A stretch of DNA of 64,000 nt from Actibacterium lipolyticum (GCF_900184935.1 NZ_FXYE01000002.1:248001-312000); one strand, 5' to 3'. Counted from the first letter of the stretch, positions 26,761-35,633 are shown. Numbers and translations: made by a program. The notes: a model not told the origin generated them from the letters alone.

Positions 26761-28920
26761 ATGCAAGAGCCTCAGATCACCGAAGACCTGATTGCCGCAC
26801 ACGGGCTTGCGCCCAACGAATACGCCGAGATCCTTCGGCTGCTTAACCGAGAACCGACCTTCACAGAGCTTGGCGTGTTTTCGGCGATGTGGAACGAACA
26901 CTGTTCTTACAAGTCTTCCAAGAAATGGCTGCGCACCCTGCCAACCGAAGGCCCTCAGGTTATCTGCGGCCCCGGCGAAAACGCGGGCGTGGTTGATATT
27001 GGCGACGGTCAGGCCGTGGTTTTCAAGATGGAAAGCCACAACCACCCATCCTACATCGAACCCTATCAGGGCGCGGCCACGGGTGTTGGCGGCATCTTGC
27101 GCGATGTGTTCACCATGGGCGCACGCCCCATCGCGGCGATGAACGCGCTAAGCTTTGGCGAAACCAGCCACCCCAAAACCCGCCAGCTTGTTAACGGCGT
27201 GGTCGAAGGTGTCGGCGGTTATGGCAACTGTTTCGGCGTTCCAACTGTTGGCGGCGAAGTGCGGTTCCACGCAGCCTATAACGGCAACTGCCTTGTAAAT
27301 GCGTTTGCCGCCGGTTTGGCCGATGCGGATAAAATCTTCTATTCCGCAGCCTCGGGCGTTGGCATGCCGGTCGTGTACCTTGGCGCCAAAACCGGCCGTG
27401 ACGGCGTTGGCGGGGCCACGATGGCATCTGCGGAATTCGACGACACAATCGAAGAAAAGCGCCCCACCGTTCAGGTGGGTGACCCGTTCACCGAAAAGCG
27501 CCTGATGGAGGCCACGCTAGAGCTGATGGCAACCGGGGCTGTAATCTCCATTCAGGATATGGGGGCCGCTGGCCTGACATGTTCGGCTGTTGAGATGGGC
27601 GACAAAGGCAATCTGGGCGTCGAGCTGAACCTGGAATGCGTGCCCGTGCGCGAAGAGAACATGACAGCCTATGAAATGATGCTGTCGGAATCCCAAGAAC
27701 GCATGCTGATGGTCCTTCGCCCTGAAAAAGAGGCAGAGGCAAAAGCCGTCTTCGAAAAATGGGATCTGGATTTCGCCATCGTTGGCCACACGATTGATGA
27801 GGATCGCTTCCTTATCAAATACAATGGCGAAGTCATGGGGGACTTGCCGCTGAAGGCACTGTCCGGCACCGCCCCTGAATATGACCGTCCGTGGGTCGAA
27901 ACGCCCGCTGTTGAAGCGATGGACGACGTGCCCGGCGTTGACGCGATTGACGGGCTGAAGGCGCTGCTGTCTTCGCCAAACTACGCGGCGAAGAACTGGG
28001 TTTACGAACAATACGACACCCAAGTCATGGCCGACACGATCCGCACGCCGGGTCTTGGTGCTGGGGTTGTCCGCGTACACGGTACGAAAAAGGCGCTGGC
28101 GTTCACGTCTGATGTGACGCCCCGCTATGTGCGTGCCAACCCGTTTGAGGGCGGCAAACAGGCCGTCGCCGAAGCGTATCGCAACATCTGTGCTGTTGGC
28201 GCAAAGCCGCTGGCAACGACCGACAACCTGAACTTCGGCAACCCCGAAAAGCCCGAAATCATGGGCCAGTTCGTGGGCGCGATCAAAGGCATCGGCGCAG
28301 CGGTTGCAGCGCTTGATGTACCAATCGTTTCGGGCAACGTGTCGCTTTACAACGAAACTGACGGCACTGGCATTCTGCCGACACCGACCATCGGTGCGGT
28401 TGGCCTGTTGGAAGATGCTGATGACCTGATCGCCGGTGTTCCGTCGGAAGGCGACATCGCGCTGTTGGTTGGCGAAACCACCGGCCACTTGGGCCAATCA
28501 GCCCTGTTGGCCGAAGTGTTCAACCGTGAAGATGGCGATGCACCTCATGTTGATCTGGATGCAGAACGCCGCAACGGTGAATTCATCCGTGCGCAACATG
28601 CGTTGATCGGCGGCTGTTCCGACCTGTCTGATGGCGGGCTTGCGCTGGCCGCGTTTGAGATGGCCGAAGCGGGCGGCGTTGGCCTTCACCTTGATGCGGG
28701 CGACACCCCGACCCTGTTTGGCGAAGATCAGGCGCGTTACCTGATCGCCTGCAGCTTTGATCAGGCCGAAGCGTTGATGGTTGCCGCCGGGCAAGCCGGT
28801 GTTCACGTTGAAACCGTTGGCCGCTTTGGCGGTGACACGGTGAAACTGGGCGACGCCGAGGCTCCACTGGCCGAACTCAGTGCGCTTTACCGGACTGCTT
28901 TTTCAGCAGCTATCGCCTAA
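26761..28920 (+). CDS. purL: Phosphoribosylformylglycinamidine synthase subunit PurL
   Basis: A 719-residue ATP-dependent synthetase that makes FGAM from FGAR. Landmarks are [46 protein letters not shown] and the second half with [16 protein letters not shown]. It is the small, Bacillus-type subunit that works with separate PurS and PurQ, which are not in the window. A single ATG at 26761 gives the expected N-terminus ([19 protein letters not shown]). It diverges from the ECF42 module. Confidence 0.96.
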   Translation: MQEPQITEDLIAAHGLAPNEYAEILRLLNREPTFTELGVFSAMWNEHCSYKSSKKWLRTLPTEGPQVICGPGENAGVVDIGDGQAVVFKMESHNHPSYIEPYQGAATGVGGILRDVFTMGARPIAAMNALSFGETSHPKTRQLVNGVVEGVGGYGNCFGVPTVGGEVRFHAAYNGNCLVNAFAAGLADADKIFYSAASGVGMPVVYLGAKTGRDGVGGATMASAEFDDTIEEKRPTVQVGDPFTEKRLMEATLELMATGAVISIQDMGAAGLTCSAVEMGDKGNLGVELNLECVPVREENMTAYEMMLSESQERMLMVLRPEKEAEAKAVFEKWDLDFAIVGHTIDEDRFLIKYNGEVMGDLPLKALSGTAPEYDRPWVETPAVEAMDDVPGVDAIDGLKALLSSPNYAAKNWVYEQYDTQVMADTIRTPGLGAGVVRVHGTKKALAFTSDVTPRYVRANPFEGGKQAVAEAYRNICAVGAKPLATTDNLNFGNPEKPEIMGQFVGAIKGIGAAVAALDVPIVSGNVSLYNETDGTGILPTPTIGAVGLLEDADDLIAGVPSEGDIALLVGETTGHLGQSALLAEVFNREDGDAPHVDLDAERRNGEFIRAQHALIGGCSDLSDGGLALAAFEMAEAGGVGLHLDAGDTPTLFGEDQARYLIACSFDQAEALMVAAGQAGVHVETVGRFGGDTVKLGDAEAPLAELSALYRTAFSAAIA

Positions 28921-28981
28921 GGCTTGCCTGACGGCAGGTCCGCCCTTACATCTTAGGGTAAGACATAAAGGACGCTAAAAC

Positions 28982-29224
28982 ATGGCGATGGAAGCCCAAG
29001 AAATCGAAGAGCTGATCCGAGCGCAGTTCCCTGACGCGAAGATCACCATCACGGACCTTGCCGGTGACGGCAACCATTGGGCCGCAGAGGTGATCGACGA
29101 AAGCTTCCGTGGCAAGAACCGCGTCCAACAACAGCGCGCCGTTTACGCCGCGCTGAAAGATAAAATGGCCGGCAGCAACGGTGCCCTTCATGCACTGGCG
29201 CTGACGACCAAAGTGCCGGAATAA
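28982..29224 (+). CDS. BolA/IbaG family protein
   Basis: An 80-residue BolA-fold protein. Typical stretches are IEELIRAQFPDAKITITDL, GDGNHWAAEVIDESFRGKN and RVQQQRAVYAALKDKM, which resemble the class I/H type ending in LHALALTTKVPE. BolA proteins bind 2Fe-2S clusters together with monothiol glutaredoxins. The monothiol glutaredoxin gene grxD lies two genes downstream, which supports that partnership. The stop overlaps the next start as TAATG. Confidence 0.9.
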   Translation: MAMEAQEIEELIRAQFPDAKITITDLAGDGNHWAAEVIDESFRGKNRVQQQRAVYAALKDKMAGSNGALHALALTTKVPE

Positions 29225-29529
29225 TGGATTCAACCATCGGCACTTTGATATTGTTGAGTATCGCAGTGCTGATGGTTGTTCTATTGAAGCGGGGAGTTGA
29301 CCGGCCAACGGTTGACCCAAGGAAGCCAGACCATACAGAGAAGCGCAAACGGGAATACTTGGAAATGGCGCGCCGGGACGGAATTGACCCAAATGTCGCA
29401 AAAGCTTTCGAAGCTGAAAAAAGGCATCTAGGTCAAGATATTCGCAGACGGCAAGAAAAAGCCAGACAACGAGACCAAGGTGGAGACCTTGACCCTACTC
29501 CGGGCTGGGACTTCGATGGCGACTTTTGA
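29224..29529 (+). CDS. Small single-pass membrane protein of unknown function
   Basis: A 101-residue protein. Residues about 5-22 (IGTLILLSIAVLMVVLLK) form one transmembrane helix; the rest is highly charged, with RPTVDPRKPDHTEKRKREY and a Lys/Arg-rich helix, and ends DPTPGWDFDGDF. It starts in the stop of the bolA gene (TAATG) and ends 25 bases before grxD, so all three should be co-transcribed. I do not recognise a family. Its G+C is lower than that of neighbouring genes, which suggests a weakly constrained or acquired gene. Confidence 0.65.
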   Translation: MDSTIGTLILLSIAVLMVVLLKRGVDRPTVDPRKPDHTEKRKREYLEMARRDGIDPNVAKAFEAEKRHLGQDIRRRQEKARQRDQGGDLDPTPGWDFDGDF

Positions 29530-29554
29530 CACTAGATGAAACGGAATGCCTAGC

Positions 29555-29917
29555 ATGACAGACGCAAAAACACAGATCGAAGAAACCAATAAGGCTAACG
29601 ACGTCGTCCTCTACATGAAGGGCACCAAGGAAATGCCCCAGTGTGGGTTTTCGTCCCGCGTGGCTGGTGTGCTGAACTTCATGGGCGTGGAATTTGCTGA
29701 CGTAAATGTTTTGGCCGACGAAGCAATCCGCCAAGGCATCAAAGACTTCAGCGACTGGCCAACCGTGCCACAGCTTTACGTTAAAGGTGAATTCATCGGC
29801 GGATGCGATATCGTGACCGAGATGACCCTGTCGGGTGAGCTGGACACGCTGTTCGAAGAAAATGGCGTTGGCTACGACAAAGAAGCTGCCGACAAAATCC
29901 GCGAAGCCAACGCATAA
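29555..29917 (+). CDS. grxD: Monothiol glutaredoxin, Grx4 family
   Basis: A 120-residue monothiol glutaredoxin that carries 2Fe-2S clusters with BolA partners. The active site is in [18 protein letters not shown] (CGFS), the glutathione-binding [18 protein letters not shown] follows, and DWP precedes it. I start at ATG 29555 ([10 protein letters not shown]), not at the ATG nine bases earlier, on the basis of family N-termini. It is the last gene of the bolA run. Confidence 0.94.
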   Translation: MTDAKTQIEETNKANDVVLYMKGTKEMPQCGFSSRVAGVLNFMGVEFADVNVLADEAIRQGIKDFSDWPTVPQLYVKGEFIGGCDIVTEMTLSGELDTLFEENGVGYDKEAADKIREANA

Positions 29918-29950
29918 CGCGGCTTCACGGCCAAGATTTCAAGAAAACCA

Positions 29951-29979
29951 AAAGCGGCTGGGTCAACCAGCCGCTTTTT
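29951..29979. terminator. Bidirectional terminator between grxD and zapA
   Basis: AAAGCGGCTGG and CCAGCCGCTTT form an 11-bp stem with a five-base loop, and T/A tracts flank both sides. The zapA stop codon and its last codons lie within the stem, so the terminator overlaps coding sequence. Confidence 0.88.
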
Positions 29980-30358
29980 CTTCAAGTGCATCTGCCAAGG
30001 CTTCGGCCCGCGCGGCGATTTCCGCCATGCTTTCACCGACAGCCGGCGGGATGACCGGCACCTCGATCTTCTGAGGCTCTGGCTGCGGACGGGATTCAAG
30101 TGCGGTCACTTGATTTTCTTTCTTGCTCAGCTCCAGCTCCAGCTCGTGCAGCTTTTCTTCCATGCCGGCGGTTTTGTCGGCAAGCATCAGGCCCGCCATC
30201 AAAAGCATCCGCGCTTCGGGAAGGCGCCCGATCTGTCCAACAAGAACCGATGCTTCGTTGTCCAGCAGCTTGGCCGCGGATTGCAAAAAACGTTCCTCAC
30301 CTTCTTGGCAAGCAACTTCGAAAACGCGCCCCCCGATGGTGATTTGAATCTCAGGCAT
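29963..30358 (-). CDS. zapA: Cell division protein ZapA
   Basis: A 131-residue protein. The N-terminal half is the ZapA fold, MPEIQITIGGRVFEVACQEG then LDNEASVLVGQIGRL and MLLMAGLMLADKTAG. It is followed by a coiled coil (MEEKLHELELELSKKENQVT) and an extra Pro-rich, Ala-rich tail that classical ZapA lacks. ZapA crosslinks FtsZ filaments at the division site. The start overlaps the end of the upstream coiled-coil gene by eight bases. Confidence 0.88.
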   Translation of the reverse strand: MPEIQITIGGRVFEVACQEGEERFLQSAAKLLDNEASVLVGQIGRLPEARMLLMAGLMLADKTAGMEEKLHELELELSKKENQVTALESRPQPEPQKIEVPVIPPAVGESMAEIAARAEALADALEEKAAG

Positions 30359-30881
30359 TCGTCCCCTCCTCCGTCAGCGGCGTGATCGAGTCGATGATTT
30401 CATCAAGCTCACTGCGGTCACTCTCTCGTAATGCGCGCAGCGCTTCCAGCTCTGCGGCCATCGATGCGTTGATCAGCGAAGAATCCCTTGCGCCAGTGGT
30501 GTTGGCAACGCGCAAGGCTGTCGTGTGTTCACGCAGCTTGGCATTGATGGCGCGAAGGCGTTCTATTTCCGCCTCGGCCGTGTCGGCGCGCGCGGTCAGC
30601 TTGGCGACGCGTGCTTCAAGCTGCGCCACTTGGCTTTCCTGTTTGTCGCGGATCGCAATGACCCGCTCTTCCAGCTGGGCATTCGCGGCTTTTTCGGCTG
30701 CCAGCTCTTCTTGAACCGCAGCTAGCGCGCTGTCGTCTGTCGCGCTCTCTTTCGCGGCGGCCTCGGCAACCTGCGCGGCCTCAATGGCGTTGCTGCGCGA
30801 CTCTGACAATAGGTCAGCGCCTTTGCTTATGCGTTCAAGTGCGAAGTTAATCCGGCGTTCAAGTTCCGTGATATCGCTCAT
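30351..30881 (-). CDS. zauP: Coiled-coil protein encoded upstream of zapA (ZauP-like)
   Basis: A 176-residue, almost entirely helical protein. Heptads run through LAAEKAANAQLEERVIAIRD, QVAQLEARVAKLTARADTAE and IERLRAINAKLREHT. It has no signal peptide or membrane segment. In Caulobacter crescentus the gene directly upstream of zapA encodes ZauP, a coiled-coil partner needed for focused Z-rings; position, length and composition match. The symbol rests on synteny more than on sequence motifs. Confidence 0.65.
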   Translation of the reverse strand: MSDITELERRINFALERISKGADLLSESRSNAIEAAQVAEAAAKESATDDSALAAVQEELAAEKAANAQLEERVIAIRDKQESQVAQLEARVAKLTARADTAEAEIERLRAINAKLREHTTALRVANTTGARDSSLINASMAAELEALRALRESDRSELDEIIDSITPLTEEGTNA

Positions 30882-31004
30882 CTATGCCTGTCCCCATTTC
30901 TTGGTTTTCTCGCCCCCTGGCGTGTCACGGGACATGCGCACGAATCGGGGCAGCAGTTCAGGTTCCCTGATCTTACCCAATGGGTTTGGGAAATGCGCCC
31001 CCAT
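30882..31004 (-). CDS. Possible 40-residue ORF directly upstream of the zauP-like gene
   Basis: ATG at 31004 opens a 40-residue frame, starting MGAHFPNPLGKIREPELLPR and ending GGEKTKKWGQA. Its TAG is immediately followed by the ATG of the zauP-like gene. Codon choice resembles real genes. No membrane segment or known motif is seen. It may be a leader peptide, a real small protein or a chance frame in a 221-base gap. Confidence 0.3.
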   Translation of the reverse strand: MGAHFPNPLGKIREPELLPRFVRMSRDTPGGEKTKKWGQA

Positions 31005-31024
31005 TTCCCGCCAATACCTTACCC

Positions 31025-31054
31025 GGCACGCTTGATCTTGCCTGCAAGCGTGCC
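31025..31054. promoter_or_regulatory. Ten-base-pair perfect inverted repeat upstream of tkt
   Basis: GGCACGCTTG and CAAGCGTGCC with a ten-base spacer, ending 48 bases before the tkt GTG. There is no T-tract on either side, so an operator or a leader hairpin is more likely than a terminator. Confidence 0.55.
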
Positions 31055-31102
31055 TATCACCCCTTTCAACACTGAGGCCCGCAAGAGGAAGGACCCCGCC
31101 CC

Positions 31103-33118
31103 GTGGACATTAAAGCCCTCGCCGAAGCCCATCCCGACCATTGGTCGAAAGCATGTGCAATCCGCGCTCTGACGTTGGATGCGATCCGTGCAGCAAACTC
31201 TGGCCACTCTGGCATGCCGATGGGCATGGCCGACGTTGCCACGGTGCTTTTCGAAAAGCACCTGAAGTTCGACGCCAAAGCGCCGAACTGGCCAGACCGT
31301 GACCGGTTTATCCTGTCTGCGGGACACGGCTCTATGCTGATCTATTCGCTGTTGTATCTGACAGGGTACGAACAGGTGACGCTTGATCAGATCAAGAACT
31401 TCCGCCAGATGGGCGCCCTGACTGCGGGTCACCCGGAAAACTTCTTGTTGGATGGCGTTGAAACCACCACTGGCCCGCTTGGCCAAGGTATCGCCAATTC
31501 CGTTGGCTTCGCGATGGCCGAAGAAATCCAGCGCGCGCATTACGGCAAGAAAGCCGTCGATCACTATACCTATGTGATCGCGGGCGACGGGTGCCTGATG
31601 GAAGGCGTCAGCCAAGAATCCATCGGCCTTGCTGGTAAGCACGAACTTTCCAAGCTGGTTGTGTTCTGGGACAACAACGGCATCACCATCGACGGCACCG
31701 TCGAACTCTCCGATAAGACGGATCAGGTTGCGCGCTTCAAGGCGTCCGGCTGGCACGTTCAGGAAATCGACGGCCACAACCCCGTTGAAATCGACGAGGC
31801 GATCATTGCTGCCAAGAAATCGAAGAAACCTTCGATGATTGCCTGCAAAACGCATATCGCACTGGGTTCGTCTGCGCAGGATACCTCTAAGGGTCACGGC
31901 GCACTAACCGACGACAAACTGATCGCTGATGCCAAGGCCGGTTACGGCTGGACAGCAGGCGAGTTCGAAATCCCTGCCGATATCAAATCCGCATGGGAAG
32001 CCATCGGTTCGCGCGGCGCCGAAGAACGTGCAGAATGGGAAAAGCGTTTTGCCACCCTGCCCGGCAACAAGCAGCGTGAATTCGAACGCGCCTATGCTGG
32101 CGAAGCGCACAAAAAGCTTTCGGCCACGATCAAAGCGCTGAAAAAGAAAGTCTCGGAAGAGGCACCAAAGGTCGCCACCCGTAAATCCAGCGAGATGGTC
32201 TTGGACGTGATCAACCCGATCATGACCGAAACTGTTGGCGGTTCTGCGGACCTTACCGGTTCCAACAACACCAAAACCGCTGATCTGGGTGTCTTTGACC
32301 CGGAAAACCGCGGTGGCCGTTACGTTTACTACGGCATTCGTGAACACGGCATGGCCGCCGCGATGAACGGCATGGCGCTGCACGGTGGCATCCGCCCCTA
32401 TGGCGGTACGTTCATGTGCTTCACCGACTACGCCCGTGGCGCGATGCGCTTGTCGGCGCTGATGCAGGTGCCTGTCACCTACGTCATGACCCATGACAGC
32501 ATCGGCCTTGGCGAAGACGGCCCAACCCACCAGCCGGTCGAACACTTGGCCATGCTGCGCGCGACGCCGAACACCATGGTGTTCCGCCCTGCCGATACGG
32601 TTGAAACCGCCGAAGCTTGGGAACTAGCGCTGACCTCCACCAAAACGCCGTCTGTTCTGGCGCTAAGCCGTCAGGGCCTGCCCACGGTACGGACCGAACA
32701 CAAGACCAAGAACTTGGTCGCCCAAGGTGGCTATGTTCTGGCCGACGCCGAAGGCAAACGCCAAGCCATCATTATGGCCTCAGGCTCCGAAGTTGAAATC
32801 GCGCTGAAAGCGCGTGACCTGCTTCAGGCCGAAGGGATCGGCGCGCGCGTCGTTTCCATGCCATGCTGGGAGCTGTTCGCGCAGCAGGAAGAATCCTATC
32901 GCAAGCGCGTTCTGCCAGGTGGCCCTGTTCGGGTTGCTGTTGAAGCAGGTGTTCGTTTCGGTTGGGATCAGTGGCTTCTGGGCGAACGTGGCCGCGAAGT
33001 AAAAGCAGGCTTCGTTGGCATGCAGGGCTTTGGTGCCTCTGCCCCGGCGGGCGAGCTTTATGAAAAGTTCGGCATCACGGCCGAAGCGGTGGCTGAAAAG
33101 GTCAAATCGCTTCTGTAA
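31103..33118 (+). CDS. tkt: Transketolase
   Basis: A 671-residue TPP enzyme of the pentose phosphate pathway, shuttling two-carbon units. Landmarks are [33 protein letters not shown], the TPP motif [12 protein letters not shown] through [10 protein letters not shown], and the C-terminal [16 protein letters not shown]. The start is GTG, preceded by AGAGGAAGGA; no ATG is available at the conserved N-terminus. Two GAPDH genes follow, making a small central-carbon cluster. Confidence 0.95.
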   Translation: MDIKALAEAHPDHWSKACAIRALTLDAIRAANSGHSGMPMGMADVATVLFEKHLKFDAKAPNWPDRDRFILSAGHGSMLIYSLLYLTGYEQVTLDQIKNFRQMGALTAGHPENFLLDGVETTTGPLGQGIANSVGFAMAEEIQRAHYGKKAVDHYTYVIAGDGCLMEGVSQESIGLAGKHELSKLVVFWDNNGITIDGTVELSDKTDQVARFKASGWHVQEIDGHNPVEIDEAIIAAKKSKKPSMIACKTHIALGSSAQDTSKGHGALTDDKLIADAKAGYGWTAGEFEIPADIKSAWEAIGSRGAEERAEWEKRFATLPGNKQREFERAYAGEAHKKLSATIKALKKKVSEEAPKVATRKSSEMVLDVINPIMTETVGGSADLTGSNNTKTADLGVFDPENRGGRYVYYGIREHGMAAAMNGMALHGGIRPYGGTFMCFTDYARGAMRLSALMQVPVTYVMTHDSIGLGEDGPTHQPVEHLAMLRATPNTMVFRPADTVETAEAWELALTSTKTPSVLALSRQGLPTVRTEHKTKNLVAQGGYVLADAEGKRQAIIMASGSEVEIALKARDLLQAEGIGARVVSMPCWELFAQQEESYRKRVLPGGPVRVAVEAGVRFGWDQWLLGERGREVKAGFVGMQGFGASAPAGELYEKFGITAEAVAEKVKSLL

Positions 33119-33130
33119 GTTCGATTACAC

Positions 33131-33169
33131 AAAAAAGAAGGCGGCGCCGTACCAACCGGCGCCGCCTTC
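33131..33169 (-). terminator. Strong hairpin after tkt whose T-tract faces the minus strand
   Basis: A perfect 13-bp stem, GAAGGCGGCGCCG and CGGCGCCGCCTTC, with a seven-base loop. The A-tract (six A) comes before the stem on the plus strand, so the uridine tail needed for termination exists only for minus-strand transcription. For tkt it could act as a 3'-end stabilising hairpin. Confidence 0.6.
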
Positions 33170-33200
33170 GCGATTCCCGGCTTTGGTGATCCGCCATTTC

Positions 33201-33266
33201 CGTTAGCGCTCACCAAAAATTCGTTAGCGCCACCACGGGATGCAAAAGCATACTTTTGCGCTAACA
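33201..33266. promoter_or_regulatory. Three GTTAGCGC operator-like sites upstream of the first GAPDH gene
   Basis: GTTAGCGCTCAC (33202-33213), GTTAGCGCCACC (33223-33234) and the reverse-oriented TTTTGCGCTAAC (33254-33265). The first two are 21 bases apart, two helical turns. The ideal palindrome would be GTTAGCGCTAAC, with a central CG as in LacI-family operators such as that of the carbon regulator CceR of Rhodobacter. The regulator assignment is inference. Confidence 0.6.
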
Positions 33267-33372
33267 TGCTGTTTTTATTCCCGGTTTCACCTTCCCCGAT
33301 TAGCCAAACACCGTTAATCACCTGTTCAAACGCGACGGTCGGGCAAGCGCCTGCAGGAGACGGAGAGTGGAT

Positions 33373-34377
33373 ATGACGATTACCCTTGGTATCAATGGGT
33401 TTGGCCGCATCGGGCGCTGCACTTTGGCACACATCGCCGAAGCAGCACGTAATGACGTTCAGGTGGTCAAGATCAACGCCACGGGGCCAATCGAAACCAA
33501 CGCTCACCTTCTGAAATACGACAGTGTCCATGGCCGGTTCCCCGGAAACGTGACCGTCGATGGCGACACGCTGGATCTGGGCCGCGGCCCGATGCAGGTG
33601 TTTTCGACTTATGACCCGACCGAGCTGGATTGGTCCGGCTGCGATGTGGTTCTGGAATGTACCGGCAAATTCAACGACCGCGCGAAGGCTGCGGTTCACC
33701 TTGAACATGGTGCAAAGCGGGTTCTGGTTTCGGCACCAGCGACGAACGCAGACCGCACCGTGGTTTATGGCGTGAACCACCGCGCGCTTTCGGTCGATGA
33801 CCACGTGGTTTCCAACGGATCGTGCACAACCAACTGTCTGGCCCCGCTTGCCAAGGTTTTGAACGACGTCATCGGGATTGAACGTGGCTTAATGACGACG
33901 ATCCACAGCTACACCGGCGATCAGCCGACGCTGGACCGCCGCCACAAAGATTTGTATCGCGCCCGTGCTGCGGCCATGGCGATGATCCCAACTTCGACCG
34001 GCGCTGCCAAAGCATTGGGCGAGGTTCTGCCAGAACTGAAGGGCAAACTGGACGGGACCGCCCTGCGCGTGCCCACGCCAAACGTGTCAGCCGTGGACCT
34101 TACCTTCGAGGCCAGCAAAGACGTAACCGTCGAAGACGTGAACGAAGTCGTCCGCGAAGCCGCCGCAGGCCATATGGGCGCGGTTCTGGCATACGATCCA
34201 GAAGCCAAGGTTTCGATCGACTTCAATCATACGCCGCATTCGTCTATCTTCGCGCCAGACCAGACCAAAGTGGTCGGTGGCCGCACCGTCCGCGTGTTGG
34301 CATGGTATGACAACGAATGGGGCTTTTCCTGCCGTATGGCCGATGTTGCGGCAACGATGGGGCGGCTCCTCCACTAA
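33373..34377 (+). CDS. Glyceraldehyde-3-phosphate dehydrogenase, GapB-like cofactor signature
   Basis: A 334-residue type I GAPDH. It has INGFGRIGR, the catalytic SNGSCTTNCLAP and the C-terminal WYDNEWGFSCRMADV. At the end of strand beta-2 it reads VVKINATGP: the Asp that binds the adenine ribose in NAD enzymes is Ala36. Together with SCR in place of SNR, this matches NADP-using GapB of Bacillus, suggesting a gluconeogenic or NADPH-linked role. The start could be GTG 33367 or ATG 33373; ATG is better spaced from GGAGACGGAG. Three operator-like repeats lie upstream. Confidence 0.9.
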   Translation: MTITLGINGFGRIGRCTLAHIAEAARNDVQVVKINATGPIETNAHLLKYDSVHGRFPGNVTVDGDTLDLGRGPMQVFSTYDPTELDWSGCDVVLECTGKFNDRAKAAVHLEHGAKRVLVSAPATNADRTVVYGVNHRALSVDDHVVSNGSCTTNCLAPLAKVLNDVIGIERGLMTTIHSYTGDQPTLDRRHKDLYRARAAAMAMIPTSTGAAKALGEVLPELKGKLDGTALRVPTPNVSAVDLTFEASKDVTVEDVNEVVREAAAGHMGAVLAYDPEAKVSIDFNHTPHSSIFAPDQTKVVGGRTVRVLAWYDNEWGFSCRMADVAATMGRLLH

Positions 34378-34409
34378 GGAGAGTGGGGCCAGCGCCCCCA
34401 GCCCTATCT

Positions 34410-34553
34410 ATGACAGACAGGCTTGCAGTAATTCTAGGGGTGGTCATTTTGGCCGCCCTTTTTGCTGACTATTTTCTGAATGATTGGAACACCAGCTTGT
34501 TTCTTGCGAAAAAGCTGTCAGCCTTGACGGAATATATTGCGTTCTGGCGTTAG
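34410..34553 (+). CDS. 47-residue single-pass membrane peptide between the two GAPDH genes
   Basis: The frame starts MTDRLAVILGVVILAALFAD, one transmembrane helix, and continues YFLNDWNTSLFLAKKLSALT before ending EYIAFWR. The downstream part is an amphipathic helix that returns to the membrane interface. It starts 32 bases after the first GAPDH stop. A longer in-frame extension upstream overlaps that gene and is less likely. I recall no named family. Position between two GAPDH genes suggests co-expression, not a proven link. Confidence 0.6.
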   Translation: MTDRLAVILGVVILAALFADYFLNDWNTSLFLAKKLSALTEYIAFWR

Positions 34554-34606
34554 CGCTCACTTCGCGGTTGACGTTGGGACGAAAAAACCGATTGTTAGCG
34601 GCAACA
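34549..34606. promoter_or_regulatory. Two GTTAGCG operator-like sites and a promoter upstream of the second GAPDH gene
   Basis: GTTAGCGCTCAC (34549-34560) is identical to the first site of the preceding GAPDH gene; TGTTAGCGGCAACA (34593-34606) is a near-palindrome of the same type. TTGACG (34568-34573), 17 bases, ATTGTT (34591-34596) is a plausible promoter whose -10 box overlaps the second site. Confidence 0.6.
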
Positions 34607-34631
34607 GTCGCCATACTAAGGGAATTTCGCA

Positions 34632-35633
34632 ATGTCAGTAAAAGTAGCAATCAACGGCTTTGGGCGGATCGGTCGAAATGTTCTGCGCGGCATCATTGAA
34701 TCGGGCCGGACCGATATCGAAGTCGTCGCAATCAACGATCTGGGTCCGGTTGAAACCAACGCACACCTTCTGCGCTATGACTCGGTTCACGGTCGCTTCC
34801 CTGCCGAGGTCACGACAACAGAAACCTCGATCGACGTGGGTAAAGGCCCAATCGCGGTAACAGCAATTCGCAACCCCGCCGACCTGCCATGGGGCGACGT
34901 TGATATCGTGCTGGAATGTACAGGTATCTTCACCGCCAAGGAAAAGGCGCTGGTGCATCTGGAAAACGGTGCCAGCCGCGTTCTAGTTTCCGCACCTTCC
35001 GCAGGCGCCGACAAAACCATCGTTTACGGCGTGAACCACGACACACTGACAGCCGATGACCTGATCGTTTCCAACGCGTCCTGCACGACGAACTGTCTGG
35101 CCCCTGTTGCCAAGGTCATCAACGACACGATCGGCATCAAGCGCGGCCTGATGACCACCATCCACAGCTACACCGGCGACCAGCCAACGCTGGATACGAT
35201 GCACTCTGACCTGTATCGCGCGCGTGCTGCTGCAATGTCGATGATCCCAACCTCCACGGGCGCGGCCAAGGCTGTAGGTCTGGTGCTGCCCGAACTGAAC
35301 GGCAAACTGGACGGCGTTGCTATCCGCGTGCCCACACCGAACGTTTCAACCGTCGACCTGACATTCGAAACCGACCGTGAAACCTCAGCCGAAGAAATCA
35401 ATGCAGCAATCCACGCTGCCGCCGCTGGCCCGCTGAAAGGCATCCTTGGCGTGACTGATGACAAACTGGTTTCGATGGACTTCAACCACGACCCGCATTC
35501 GTCGATCTTCGCGACCGATCAAACCAAAGTTCTGGACGGCAACTTCTGCCGCATCCTGACGTGGTATGACAACGAATGGGGCTTCTCCAACCGGATGGCA
35601 GACACAGCCGTCGAAATGGCGAAATACCTTTAA
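34632..35633 (+). CDS. gap: Glyceraldehyde-3-phosphate dehydrogenase, NAD-type
   Basis: A 333-residue type I GAPDH. It has INGFGRIGR, the catalytic SNASCTTNCLAP and WYDNEWGFSNRMADT. Asp36 in VVAINDLGP is the NAD-selective residue that is Ala in the adjacent paralogue. It is about 60% like that paralogue by eye, so they are an old tandem pair. Shine-Dalgarno AAGGGAATT precedes the ATG. A UUCG-loop terminator closes the transcript. Confidence 0.94.
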   Translation: MSVKVAINGFGRIGRNVLRGIIESGRTDIEVVAINDLGPVETNAHLLRYDSVHGRFPAEVTTTETSIDVGKGPIAVTAIRNPADLPWGDVDIVLECTGIFTAKEKALVHLENGASRVLVSAPSAGADKTIVYGVNHDTLTADDLIVSNASCTTNCLAPVAKVINDTIGIKRGLMTTIHSYTGDQPTLDTMHSDLYRARAAAMSMIPTSTGAAKAVGLVLPELNGKLDGVAIRVPTPNVSTVDLTFETDRETSAEEINAAIHAAAAGPLKGILGVTDDKLVSMDFNHDPHSSIFATDQTKVLDGNFCRILTWYDNEWGFSNRMADTAVEMAKYL

